Source of the DNA: Psychromicrobium lacuslunae
Lineage (GTDB): Bacteria; Actinomycetota; Actinomycetes; Actinomycetales; Micrococcaceae
Assembly: GCF_000950575.1 (NCBI RefSeq)
Contig: NZ_CP011005.1
Location: 2,914,001-2,978,000 of the forward strand
Length of the DNA stretch: 64,000 nucleotides
Direction of reading: 5' to 3'
Shown here: positions 25,040 to 33,602 of the stretch, one piece after another
Layout: the number at the start of each line of letters is the position of its first letter
Numbering within the stretch: the stretch's first letter is position 1
The notes under the pieces: generated by a model
Seen by the model: only the letters and a program-made list of their open reading frames with translations
What the model was told of the DNA's origin: nothing
The model's database searches: none
Position numbers and translations under genes: made by a program

Positions 25040-26544
25040 TGCAGCCAAAGCAGAGCTACGACCTCGCCGTGGTCGGTGCCGGTCCGGCCGGACTCAGCGC
25101 GGCGACCACCGCAGCAAAGGCGGGTCTCACGGTGGTGCTGATTGACTCCGCCGCGCAAACCGGCGGACAGTTTTGGCGCCACCCGAACGAGGCGGAACTG
25201 GAGCATTTCGACGAGGCGGAATCCACTGGACATCACCATTGGCGTCAATACCGCTCACTACGCGCCACGCTGTTTCAGCAGATCAAAGCCGGTCTGATCG
25301 ACTACTGGCCGAATCGTCAGGTCTGGACCATCTCAGCGCAGCAGGCAGCACCGGGATTCCTGCTCCGCAGCACAGCCACGCTGCGACTGCATGCGACGCA
25401 GAGCCAGCCCGATGATCAGCAAATCGTGTCAGCACGGAGACTCGTATTGGCTACCGGAGCCGCCGATCGGCAGCTGCCGGTGCCGGGTTGGGATCTGCCC
25501 GGCGTGATGGCCGCAGGCGGCGTGCAAGCCATGGTTAAGGCAAACCAAATAGCACCTGGAACTCGGGCGGTGGTGGCCGGCACCGGACCGTTCCTGCTAC
25601 CGGTTGCCGCCGGCTTAGCGGAAATCGGGGTTAAGGTGTTGGCGGTATGCGAGGCGAACAGCCCTACCCGCTGGTTACCGCACTTGGCCGCCGCGCTACC
25701 GCAAGGCGGTAAAGCTGTTGAGGCAGTGCAGTACGCCACAGCGTTTGCGCGGCACCGGATTCCCTATAAATTACGCACCATTGTGCGCGAGGTACATGGT
25801 ACCGATCAGGTCTCTGGGGTAACGCTTTCAGGTATTGAGCAGCGAGGTCGAGTCACCAGCAAGTCACGTCGTTTAGATGTTGACCTGGTGGCTTTGGGCT
25901 GGGGTTTTACTCCGGCACTCGAGCTCATCATCGGCCTGGGCGCTAAAACCAAGGTCGACCTCGACGGCTCCTTGGTTGCCGTTGTCGATTCCTGGCAGCG
26001 CTCCAGCGTGCCGGGGCTCTACATCGCCGGTGAGGCGACCGGAGTAGGCGGTTCGGTACAAGCCTTGAAGGAAGGTGAGTTAGCCGGCCGCAGCGCGGTT
26101 CGGGAGACTGCGGCGGTGAGCCAAACCGAGCCGCAGGATCGTCGGCTGGCACGGGCGGTTGGCCGATCCGGTCGGTTTGCTGCCGCGCTGCATCAGGCCT
26201 ATCCGGTTCCTGAGCAATGGTCGAGCTGGCTGACTGCCGAGACAATTGTCTGTCGCTGTGAGGAAACCAGTTTTGCCGAACTTTCCGAGTCGATGGCCTG
26301 GCAAGGCGAGTCAACTCCGCGACTGACTAAGCTGACCAGCCGGGCCGGGATGGGCTGGTGTCAAGGCCGAATCTGCGGCTTTGCAACCAGCCAGCTAAGT
26401 GCCCAGGGAAAGGGCTGCCAAGCCAGCACAGAGCAGTTAGCGCCCATTCAAAAACGCCCCATCGCCGCGCCGCTCAGCCTCGCTGAACTGGCCCAACTCG
26501 ACGTAACAGAGACTCCACAAGAATCGGAAGGACGCCATGTTTGA
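25039..26544 (+). CDS. FAD/NAD(P)-binding subunit of the dehydrogenase, HcnB-like
   Basis: 501 residues from GTG. The first FAD motif is VVGAGPAGLSAATTAA; a second dinucleotide fold and the box GLYIAGEATGVGGSVQALKEG follow. The C-terminal CRCEETSF and GWCQGRICG are the four-cysteine BFD-like iron-sulfur site. This is the alpha subunit of heterotrimeric D-amino-acid/hydroxyproline dehydrogenases. It overlaps the preceding gene by one base and the next by eight. Confidence 0.88.
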   Translation: MQPKQSYDLAVVGAGPAGLSAATTAAKAGLTVVLIDSAAQTGGQFWRHPNEAELEHFDEAESTGHHHWRQYRSLRATLFQQIKAGLIDYWPNRQVWTISAQQAAPGFLLRSTATLRLHATQSQPDDQQIVSARRLVLATGAADRQLPVPGWDLPGVMAAGGVQAMVKANQIAPGTRAVVAGTGPFLLPVAAGLAEIGVKVLAVCEANSPTRWLPHLAAALPQGGKAVEAVQYATAFARHRIPYKLRTIVREVHGTDQVSGVTLSGIEQRGRVTSKSRRLDVDLVALGWGFTPALELIIGLGAKTKVDLDGSLVAVVDSWQRSSVPGLYIAGEATGVGGSVQALKEGELAGRSAVRETAAVSQTEPQDRRLARAVGRSGRFAAALHQAYPVPEQWSSWLTAETIVCRCEETSFAELSESMAWQGESTPRLTKLTSRAGMGWCQGRICGFATSQLSAQGKGCQASTEQLAPIQKRPIAAPLSLAELAQLDVTETPQESEGRHV

Positions 26545-27994
26545 CACTCAAGAGGCCAGCCCGGCGAGAGCCGCAGCTACCAGCCCAGCACCCACCAGCG
26601 CGGAACAGCTGGCAGAGATTATTGCGCATTCGGAAACTGCTTCCAGGCTTTGGGCACAGACCGATCCGGGGCAACGTGCCAGCGGCTTGGAAGCGATGGC
26701 CGACGCGCTGGACGCCAAGGTCGACCAGTTAGTGCCAATCGCCCAACAAGAGACCCATTTGGCCGAAGCGCGGCTGAGATCGGAACTGCAGCGCACTACT
26801 TTTCAGCTCCGGCTTTTTGCCGAGACCTTGCGGGATGGCAGCTATTTGGAGGTGCGGATCGATCACGCCGATCCGCAGTGGCCGATGGGTGCCCCCCGGC
26901 CGGATCTGCGTCGCAGCCAGGTCCCGCTGGGCCCGGTTGTGGTTTTCGCCGCCAGCAACTTCCCCTTCGCTTTTTCGGTAGCCGGAGGCGATACCGCCTC
27001 CGCACTGGCCGCGGGCTGCAGCGTCATCCTCAAAGCTCATTCAGGGCACCCACGACTCTCGCTTGCGGTGGCTGAGATCGTCAGCGCAGCGCTCGAGCAG
27101 GCTGGCGCGCCGCTTGGCGTTTTTCATGTCATCTTCGGCTTGGAATCCGGAAAAGCAGCGCTCAGTGATCCACGGATCAAGGCTGGCTCCTTTACTGGTT
27201 CAATCCAAGGCGGCCGGGCGCTTTTCGATTTGGCCCAGTCCAGGCCCGAACCGATTCCGTTCTATGGTGAGCTGGGCAGCGTCAATCCGGTCTTCGTTTC
27301 CGCCTCAGCAGCGGCACAGCGGCCGGAGCAGATTGCCCAGGAGTTCATCACCTCGATGACCTTAGGTGCTGGTCAATTCTGCACTAAGCCGGGAATCCTC
27401 TTCGTGCCGGATGAATCCCAAATTTTAGAGGCGTTGAAAGCGGCTTCCTGGCCGGCACCAGCCGCGCTGTTGAATGACCGCATTGTGAAAGGTTATCGAG
27501 ACTCGCTGAGCGATTTGAGCAGTGCCCCCGGCGTCGAGCTGGTGGTCTCAGCGGCCGACGATCCCGACGGTTCGCCGGCCCCGAGTTTGTTGAGCACCTC
27601 CTTGCAGAGTTTGCTGGCACATCCGAAGCAGCTCACCGCCGAAGTCTTCGGACCTACCGCACTGGTTGTCAGCTATCAGCATGAGGAGGAGCTGGTGCAG
27701 GCGGCCGAGGTATTTGAAGGTCAGCTGACCAGCACCATCATCGGCAATGATGACGATCAGATCGCTGCCGAATTGATCTCGGTATTGAGCCGCAAAGCGG
27801 GTCGTATCCTTTGGAATCAGTGGCCCACCGGAGTCTCGGTGACCTACGCCCAGCAGCATGGCGGCCCCTACCCGGCAACTACCTCGGTGACTAGTACCTC
27901 GGTGGGTACCGCGGCGGTTTCTCGCTTCCTTCGCCCGATTGCGTATCAAGGGTTCCCGCAGCATCTGCTGCCCGTCGAACTGCGTGAAGCGTAG
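26537..27994 (+). CDS. 2-Oxoglutarate semialdehyde (2,5-dioxovalerate) dehydrogenase
   Basis: 485 residues of the aldehyde dehydrogenase superfamily. The catalytic cysteine lies in LGAGQFCTKPG and the general-base glutamate in FYGELGSVNP; the FAASNFPFAFSVAGGD block is the NAD(P)-binding loop typical of KGSADH-like enzymes. It oxidises 2-oxoglutarate semialdehyde to 2-oxoglutarate as the last step of hydroxyproline breakdown. Overlap with the previous gene shows one operon. Confidence 0.9.
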   Translation: MFDTQEASPARAAATSPAPTSAEQLAEIIAHSETASRLWAQTDPGQRASGLEAMADALDAKVDQLVPIAQQETHLAEARLRSELQRTTFQLRLFAETLRDGSYLEVRIDHADPQWPMGAPRPDLRRSQVPLGPVVVFAASNFPFAFSVAGGDTASALAAGCSVILKAHSGHPRLSLAVAEIVSAALEQAGAPLGVFHVIFGLESGKAALSDPRIKAGSFTGSIQGGRALFDLAQSRPEPIPFYGELGSVNPVFVSASAAAQRPEQIAQEFITSMTLGAGQFCTKPGILFVPDESQILEALKAASWPAPAALLNDRIVKGYRDSLSDLSSAPGVELVVSAADDPDGSPAPSLLSTSLQSLLAHPKQLTAEVFGPTALVVSYQHEEELVQAAEVFEGQLTSTIIGNDDDQIAAELISVLSRKAGRILWNQWPTGVSVTYAQQHGGPYPATTSVTSTSVGTAAVSRFLRPIAYQGFPQHLLPVELREA

Positions 27995-28088
27995 GCAAAA
28001 CAATCGTGGCTGATCGCTATGTTTTGCCACCTCGGTAATATTCACCTTTCCCTGGTGAAATTACTGCCAAAGGTAAGCTGGTGTTGTA

Positions 28089-28107
28089 GTGTCAAGATTT
28101 TAGACAC
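28089..28107. promoter_or_regulatory. Operator-like repeat upstream of the gntR gene
   Basis: GTGTC and GACAC are arranged as an inverted repeat around nine bases, 33 bases before the gntR start. FCD-type GntR proteins bind short inverted repeats near their own promoters; that this is the site is an inference. Confidence 0.35.
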
Positions 28108-28139
28108 ATTCACAGTTGTTTACTCGAGGAAGACGGCAA

Positions 28140-28883
28140 ATGAGTATTGCGGGGGCAAAATCCTCACTTCGTGCTTCAAACCCACAGCTCGCAGCAATGC
28201 GACCTTTTGGGGAGCGGACCAATATTCGCTCTCAGGTGGCGGAAGCGTTGCGCGCCGCACTGATTGCCGGTCACCTCAAGCCGGGGCTGGTGTATTCCGC
28301 ACCGGTACTGGCCGAACAATTCGGTGTTTCGGCAACTCCGGTGCGCGAAGCAATGCTTGAGTTGGTCCGTGAAGGCATGGTTGAGGTGGTGCCGAATACC
28401 GGCTTCCGGATCACTGAAGTCTCCCAGGCAAAGCTCGACGAACTGGTGGAATTGCGGTTACTGATTGAGGTGCCCGTGATGGGCTCAATCGCTGAGCGTT
28501 GTGAAGATTCCTTAGCAGAGTCGGTCAATGCTTTGCGGCCGTTGGCGCAGACCTTGCAGAAAAGTGCCGAGGAAGGTGATTTGATCGCCTACTTACGGCT
28601 TGATACTGAATTCCACGCTAGGTTCCTTGCCTTGGCTGGGAATGAAACCCTTGTCACTCAGGTCAGGCAATTGCGTTCGATGAGCCGATTGTATGGTCTT
28701 GAAAAGCTTGCGGACGAGGGTAGGTTGAGTAGCTCGAGCGCAGAACATCAGGAGATGATTGAGCTTGCCCTGAAGCGCAATCAGCAGGGGATGGAAGAGC
28801 TGGTGTATCACCATATCCGACAGACCCGGTCGGCAGATCAGAGCGGTACAGCAACCGTTGCGGGAGCGTCGGCAAAGGCCTGA
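28140..28883 (+). CDS. GntR-family (FadR/FCD) transcriptional regulator
   Basis: 247 residues. The N-terminal winged helix shows QVAEALRAALIAGHLKPG and GVSATPVREAMLELVREGMV; the C-terminal FCD effector domain carries the metal-ligand pattern including DTEFHARFLALAGN. The ATG at 28140 has GAGGAAG upstream. Lying between the hydroxyproline operon and the prolyl peptidases, it probably controls one or both, with a hydroxyproline-derived molecule as ligand (inference). Confidence 0.88.
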   Translation: MSIAGAKSSLRASNPQLAAMRPFGERTNIRSQVAEALRAALIAGHLKPGLVYSAPVLAEQFGVSATPVREAMLELVREGMVEVVPNTGFRITEVSQAKLDELVELRLLIEVPVMGSIAERCEDSLAESVNALRPLAQTLQKSAEEGDLIAYLRLDTEFHARFLALAGNETLVTQVRQLRSMSRLYGLEKLADEGRLSSSSAEHQEMIELALKRNQQGMEELVYHHIRQTRSADQSGTATVAGASAKA

Positions 28884-28933
28884 ACTGCGGTAGTCCAATA
28901 GGGGTAGGAGAAGCCTGCTCTCTATAGGAATTA

Positions 28934-28953
28934 GTGCAATATCACATTATAAT
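28934..28953 (+). promoter_or_regulatory. Promoter -10 with adjacent conserved 12-mer upstream of prolyl peptidases
   Basis: A perfect TATAAT lies at 28948-28953, preceded directly by GTGCAATATCAC (28934-28945). The 12-mer differs at one base from GTGCAATTTCAC found upstream of both papain-like peptidases in the same orientation. No clear -35 is present, which would suit an activated or repressed promoter. Confidence 0.45.
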
Positions 28954-29001
28954 AATTCAGATCGCTGAGTTTGCGGCGATTTGAGGAGAGGCTCAACGTA
29001 T

Positions 29002-30294
29002 ATGCAAGTTTCGTCTTATTGGTCGGCTGGTGTTGCCGTCACGGATCGCCAGTTCCAGGTACCGCTGGATTGGGCCCAGCCGCAGCATTCGGCGAAGATC
29101 AGTCTTTTCGTGCGGGAACTTTCCTCAGCAGAAAATAAAGACAGAGAGGTACCCGTTCTGCTCTACCTGCAGGGCGGGCCCGGCGGCTCGGGACCGCGGC
29201 CGACGCCGACCTCGGGATGGATCAAGACCGCCCTGCAGTATTACCGGATTGTGCTTCTCGATCAGCGTGGCACCGGCCGTAGCCAGCCGATCTCGGCTGC
29301 CCAGTTTGCCTCATTCAGCGAGCCTGAATCTGCGGCTGACTACTTGAGCAAGTTCGGCGCGGATTCAATTATCCGAGACGCTGAATACCTGAGGGAGCAC
29401 TGCTATCAAGGACAGCAGTGGTCCACCCTGGGGCAGAGCTACGGTGGCTTTTTGACCCTGAGCTATCTGAGTTTCTTCCCGGAGGCTTTACGATCCTGCC
29501 TGATAGCTGGCGGATTGCCCTCGTTGCTGCCGTCCGCCGAGGAAGTCTACCGTCGCACCTATCCGCGCGTCCGACGAAAGAACGCCAACTTCTACCAGCA
29601 ATATCCTGATGACCAGCAGCGGGTGGCCAAGATTGCCGACATTTTGCAGCAGCAAGATATCCGGCTACCGGACGGCGACCGGCTTTCGGTGCGACGATTC
29701 CAGAGCTTGGGTCTTGACTTCGGTATGAAGCCGGGTTTTGAACGACTGCACTGGCTGCTTGATGAAGCCTTTGAAGCCGACGGTGAGAGCCTGGCCTCCG
29801 GTTTCTTGGAGGCGGTGCAGCGCCGCACCAGTTTCCGGGGCAATCCGCTTTTCGCCGTGCTACAGGAGAACATCTACCGGCACGGTGCGAACGGCGCAAC
29901 CAATTGGGCCGCCGATCGAGAGGCCCAGCGACACCCAGATTTCGCGGCCGATCAGCGGCCATTGCTGTTCACCGGAGAGATGATTTACCGCTGGATGTTC
30001 GAGGAGATCTCCGAGCTGGCTCCGTTCAGGGCAGCCGCTGATCTGCTGGCCCAGCGCGAGCAGCACGCACCGCTCTATGACTTGGAGCGGCTGGCGAGTA
30101 ATGAAGTTCCAGTGGCAGCGGCTGTCTATTTTGACGATATGTATGTCGACTGCCAGCTGCAACTCGAGACGGCAGAACGAGTGGGGAATCTGCGCACTTG
30201 GGTGACTAATGAATTCGAGCACGACGGAATTGGCCAGCCGGGAGTATTTGAGCGGTTGCGCCAGATGATTACGGACAATGGAGGAAGTATCTGA
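29002..30294 (+). CDS. Proline iminopeptidase-type alpha/beta hydrolase (S33)
   Basis: 430 residues, cytosolic. The oxyanion motif LQGGPGGSG, the RG block LDQRGTGRS and the nucleophile elbow GQSYGGFLTLSY are those of peptidase S33; a C-terminal histidine in NEFEHDGIGQPG completes the triad. Such enzymes remove N-terminal proline, some also hydroxyproline. ATG at 29002 follows GAGGAGAGG at about ten bases. It overlaps the next gene by one base, so both are made together. Confidence 0.87.
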   Translation: MQVSSYWSAGVAVTDRQFQVPLDWAQPQHSAKISLFVRELSSAENKDREVPVLLYLQGGPGGSGPRPTPTSGWIKTALQYYRIVLLDQRGTGRSQPISAAQFASFSEPESAADYLSKFGADSIIRDAEYLREHCYQGQQWSTLGQSYGGFLTLSYLSFFPEALRSCLIAGGLPSLLPSAEEVYRRTYPRVRRKNANFYQQYPDDQQRVAKIADILQQQDIRLPDGDRLSVRRFQSLGLDFGMKPGFERLHWLLDEAFEADGESLASGFLEAVQRRTSFRGNPLFAVLQENIYRHGANGATNWAADREAQRHPDFAADQRPLLFTGEMIYRWMFEEISELAPFRAAADLLAQREQHAPLYDLERLASNEVPVAAAVYFDDMYVDCQLQLETAERVGNLRTWVTNEFEHDGIGQPGVFERLRQMITDNGGSI

Positions 30295-31733
30295 TGAACG
30301 CGAACAACACCGAGACCATCCAACCGCCGCGGATCCCGACCGATCCGCGACTGCCTAGGCTCTCTGAGATCAAGGCGTTCAACGATTATATGGCGACCGG
30401 CTGGGGAACTCCGGATCGCACTCCGCAGGTGGTTCAAGGTGCTGCCTCGGCCGCCGCTGCGCACCGGGGGCGGTTGAGCGAGGTCTTGGCTGGCAAGACT
30501 ATCGTGGTGGGGTCCGGCGTGGCGCCGGTCAGGAACGATGACTGTGATTTCCTGTTTCGCCCGGACTCTAATTTCTACTGGCTGACCGGTGCGGATATCG
30601 AAGATGCGATTTTAGTGCTGACTCCGAAGGCTGGTGGTCACGACGCAGTGCTCTACACCCCGCAACCCGCCTATCCTGGTGACCCCGGTTTCTTCGCCGA
30701 TGCGAGTCATGGCGAATTGTGGGTGGGTGCCGCTCCTGGCGCCAAGGAATGGTCGGAGGCGTTGGGGATTCCGGTGCGAGACTTGGAATCCCTCCAGCTT
30801 CCAGCCGGCGCAGATCAGCTAGTGGCCGGGCAATTCTCCGGTCGGCAGACTGAACGGCATCAGCTGGGGAGCAGTCAGGAACTCAGCCGGATCCTCTCCG
30901 AGCTGCGGATGATTAAGGATGACTGGGAGCTGATCCAGTTGCGATCAGCGGTGAACCACACGGTCGCCGGTTTCGCTGAAGTCATCCGCGAAATCCCACG
31001 GGCTGTTAATGGGCTCGGCGAACGCTGGTTGCAGGGGACCTTTGATCGGCACGCCAGGACCCACGGTAACGGTGTTGGCTACAGCACCATTGTGGGTAGC
31101 GGAAAACACGCACCAACCCTGCATTGGACCCGCTGCGATGGGCCGGTGCTCGCTGACGAACTGCTGTTGCTCGATATGGGGGTTGAGGAGAACAGTTTTT
31201 ACACCGCCGATGTGACCAGAACCTTCCCGCCCTCGGGCAGATTCAATGAAACTCAGCGCCAGGTACATGACCTGGTGGAAAAGGCTCATCGGGCCGGACT
31301 CGCTCAGGTGCGACCAGGCAATCGCTTCACTGACTTCCATCACGCCGCGATGGAAGTGATTGCGCAGGGGCTCTTTGATTGGGGCATCCTGCCAGTTTCG
31401 GTTGATGAGGCGCTTTCACCCGAAGGGCAGCATCACCGTCGCTTTTTGACCTGCGGAATTGGCCACCATCTAGGCCTAGACGTTCATGACTGCTCGCGTT
31501 CCAGTAGGGAGGCTTACTCTGGTGCCGAACTCGCTCCCGGAATGGTGATGGCAGTCGAGCCAGGACTATATTTCCACGCCCACGATTTGGTGCTGCCGCC
31601 TGAGCTGAGAGGAATGGGTGTCCGCCTGGAAGACAATGTGCTGGTCACGGCTACCGGATCCGAGGTACTCTCCGAAGCACTGCCCATTGATGCTAGCGGC
31701 ATAGAAGCCTGGATGGCCGAGGTGCAGGCTTAG
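30294..31733 (+). CDS. Xaa-Pro aminopeptidase (M24B)
   Basis: 479 residues: an N-terminal AMP_N domain (~residues 40-190) and a C-terminal pita-bread fold. Metal ligands appear in LLDMGVEENSFYTADVTRTFP (two Asp), GIGHHLGLDVHD (His), AVEPGLYF (Glu) and GVRLEDNVLVT (Glu). It cleaves residues preceding proline, as in collagen-derived peptides. A strong terminator region follows. Confidence 0.92.
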   Translation: MNANNTETIQPPRIPTDPRLPRLSEIKAFNDYMATGWGTPDRTPQVVQGAASAAAAHRGRLSEVLAGKTIVVGSGVAPVRNDDCDFLFRPDSNFYWLTGADIEDAILVLTPKAGGHDAVLYTPQPAYPGDPGFFADASHGELWVGAAPGAKEWSEALGIPVRDLESLQLPAGADQLVAGQFSGRQTERHQLGSSQELSRILSELRMIKDDWELIQLRSAVNHTVAGFAEVIREIPRAVNGLGERWLQGTFDRHARTHGNGVGYSTIVGSGKHAPTLHWTRCDGPVLADELLLLDMGVEENSFYTADVTRTFPPSGRFNETQRQVHDLVEKAHRAGLAQVRPGNRFTDFHHAAMEVIAQGLFDWGILPVSVDEALSPEGQHHRRFLTCGIGHHLGLDVHDCSRSSREAYSGAELAPGMVMAVEPGLYFHAHDLVLPPELRGMGVRLEDNVLVTATGSEVLSEALPIDASGIEAWMAEVQA

Positions 31734-31771
31734 CCGATGAGCCGGGCCTAGCTCCTGAGTCGTTGCCAAAA

Positions 31772-31807
31772 AAGGGCGGCTGGTTGTCACTCCAACCAGC
31801 CGCCCTT
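31772..31807. terminator. Bidirectional-type terminator between prolidase and DUF1905 genes
   Basis: A perfect 15-base-pair stem (31772-31786 with 31793-31807) is preceded by A6, which reads as T6 on the minus strand. It thus serves the minus-strand DUF1905 gene best and may also stop the prolidase transcript. Confidence 0.85.
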
Positions 31808-31924
31808 GGTTTGTGGAACTGGCCTTAGCTATCGAGCTGGGGGGCAAGGTTTTAGCTAAGACCAGTCCGGTAAAAAAGCAGACAGCAGCTGCTTTCCAGA
31901 ACAGGATAAATCAGAATTTGAGCA

Positions 31925-31941
31925 ATTGCAATTGTACTAAT
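31925..31941. other. Possible remnant of the small membrane-protein gene at 21203
   Basis: The span around 31860-31965 resembles the minus-strand small gene near 21300: ATTGCAATTGTACTAAT here versus ATTGCAATTGCACCAAT there, with AGTCGAT and TCCAGAA blocks in the same order. The frame here is broken by stops. Homology is tentative. Confidence 0.25.
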
Positions 31942-31972
31942 GGAGATTTAAGTCGATAAATTTTTCCTGAGG

Positions 31973-32254
31973 TTAGATTTCGATCAGCGCGTCAACGGCT
32001 TCGCCTACCTCAAGATCTTCATTGACTCGAACGAAGTCCCTCAATGGCAGTAAATAGCCACCGTCCTTAGGGAACAGCGAGGTCTTCCAACTAGTCGCTC
32101 CCACCGTGGCCTGTACCGGAATCATTCCCCAGCCGTAAGTGACGGCGCTGGACACCGAGCGAATTTCTTCGGCTTGATCATCCGGCAGCCGGACAAAATG
32201 GAAGGGCGAGGGGCCGCGCCAGTGGATCACCTGGCCGCTGAACTCGAACTGCAC
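31973..32254 (-). CDS. DUF1905 domain-containing protein
   Basis: 93 residues with the DUF1905 pattern: FSGQVIHWRGPSPFHFVRLP, WGMIPVQATVGATSWKTSLFPKDGGYLLPLR. A small beta-barrel fold of unknown role. The start is a GTG at 32254, with no clear ribosome site. It is a single gene with the terminator at 31772. Confidence 0.8.
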   Translation of the reverse strand: MQFEFSGQVIHWRGPSPFHFVRLPDDQAEEIRSVSSAVTYGWGMIPVQATVGATSWKTSLFPKDGGYLLPLRDFVRVNEDLEVGEAVDALIEI

Positions 32255-32415
32255 GCCTGCTCCGATCGCTAAAAGCTCCGACTTCTAGATGGCAGCATAA
32301 TCACTCAATGCCGAGAAACCCAGCAATCCTCGCATGTTAGGGTTTGCGTAGTCGTCTTGAAGGACTGTCACCAGTCGCTGTTCAGCCGCAAGACCCCAGG
32401 AGAAAGGAGAGCGCC

Positions 32416-32496
32416 GTGTTGACCCCGATTAATTCTGCTCTTCAATCCACCCGACCGGCCGAGTTGGCCTCGCGAAGGGAAGAGAAGAGCACTTAA
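32416..32496 (+). CDS. Putative 26-residue small protein or leader peptide upstream of GNAT gene
   Basis: GTG at 32416 is preceded by AGGAGAAAGGAGAG, an unusually strong ribosome site, and encodes LTPINSALQSTRPAELASRR and a short charged end. It stops 19 bases before the GNAT gene, which has its own ribosome site. It may be a translated leader or a tiny partner protein. The ribosome site is the main evidence. Confidence 0.4.
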   Translation: MLTPINSALQSTRPAELASRREEKST

Positions 32497-32515
32497 CTTT
32501 CCTGAGAGGAAAGCC

Positions 32516-33478
32516 GTGAACTCTTTTAACATCGTCCAGCCCCTGGACAACCAAGCAACAATTAACGCCTGGCAACAAGCAACTCAGCGCATTTTCACAC
32601 CCAGCCAGAATAGGTATTTTTCGGATGGTTTCGCCGCCGCCGGTTTACAGGCCGGGCGTCGCCGACCGCAATGGTGCTGGCAGGCTCTCGATGCCAGCGG
32701 TCAGCAGCTCGGTTTTATCGCAGCGCAAGGCCCCACCGAGGGGGAAGATCCCGCGCCGTACATTCTGGATGTCTTCGATCTTCCCGAGCAGCATCCGGAG
32801 ATTGCTGCCGCTCTGCTGAGTGCTGCAGCGGACTCGGTCCGACAACGGTATCAACTCGGCGAGTTTGAACTGGTGGTGAAAACGCCGGTATCCGAAACCC
32901 CTAGCAAGGACCTTCCGGTCATTGCTCAAGCTGCCACCGCGGCTGGCTTCCGGCTGCTCGTAGAGCGACGCAGTTATTTATGCGTCAAAGCCGACGGCAC
33001 CTTCCAGCCTTGTACCACCGAGCTGCATTTTGATCAGCTCAGCACGGCTGATCGAAGCAGGCTCAGCACCTTGCATCAGGCTCTGTTGCAAGGTTCCCTG
33101 GATGCCCATCATCTGGAGGGGCTGAAACACCACAGCCCGGCTGAGGTCTCCGAAGAAGAGCTGTCCTATATGCTGCAGGACGGCATTGAAAGCTTCCGAA
33201 TCGCGGTCGACCGGCAAGGTAATGATGTGGGACTGTTGGTTGCCGCTCGCTGGAGCGAGGTGCGCGGGGCGCTCGCCTTTGTCGGTGTACATCCCGATTT
33301 CCGAGGTAACGGCTATGCTGCGCAACTGGCCGCCTGGGCCACCGAGCTGTTGTTTCAGAGCGGGGTCGAGGAGATCGTGGCCGATACCGATATGAGCAAT
33401 ATCCCCATGGCCGCCGCCTTCCAGAAAGTCGGCTACCCGCAGCTCGAATCGCGAGTCGATTGGATTAAACGGTGGTGA
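32516..33478 (+). CDS. GNAT-family N-acetyltransferase
   Basis: 320 residues. The C-terminal half carries the acetyl-CoA motif A as GVHPDFRGNGYAAQLAAWA and motif B as NIPMAAAFQKVGY. The N-terminal half resembles a degenerate second GNAT domain, so the protein may be a tandem GNAT with one active site. GTG start with GAGAGG upstream. Substrate unknown. Confidence 0.85.
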   Translation: MNSFNIVQPLDNQATINAWQQATQRIFTPSQNRYFSDGFAAAGLQAGRRRPQWCWQALDASGQQLGFIAAQGPTEGEDPAPYILDVFDLPEQHPEIAAALLSAAADSVRQRYQLGEFELVVKTPVSETPSKDLPVIAQAATAAGFRLLVERRSYLCVKADGTFQPCTTELHFDQLSTADRSRLSTLHQALLQGSLDAHHLEGLKHHSPAEVSEEELSYMLQDGIESFRIAVDRQGNDVGLLVAARWSEVRGALAFVGVHPDFRGNGYAAQLAAWATELLFQSGVEEIVADTDMSNIPMAAAFQKVGYPQLESRVDWIKRW

Positions 33479-33548
33479 TGAGTGTGCAGAATGAACCCTG
33501 AGTGAACATCTGGAAGCTTTCGTTTACTTAGGCTACTTTTCTCAGCCA

Positions 33549-33601
33549 GGCTTCCTATTCTGAACGCTGTGACATTGTTCGTCAGTTCAGAATAGGAAGC
33601 C
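33549..33601 (+). promoter_or_regulatory. Long hairpin masking the ribosome site of the LAxTG gene
   Basis: Arms 33549-33565 and 33585-33601 are perfect 17-base complements (GGCTTCCTATTCTGAAC). An inner TGAC/GTCA pairing tightens the loop. The ribosome site AGGAAG lies inside the 3' arm and the arm ends one base before ATG. As RNA this would block translation unless opened; as DNA it could be an operator. Confidence 0.7.
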
Positions 33602-33602
33602 C

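Noticed and set aside
28934-28945. cAMP receptor protein/GlxR site
   Set aside because: Half-sites GTG and CAC are six bases apart; the Crp/GlxR consensus needs eight.
21306-31941. Repeated 17-mer ATTGCAATTG(C/T)AC(C/T)AAT as an operator flanking the hydroxyproline genes
   Set aside because: A 15 of 17 match between two places in 64 kb can occur by chance, and one copy lies inside the putative small gene; treated only as possible gene homology.
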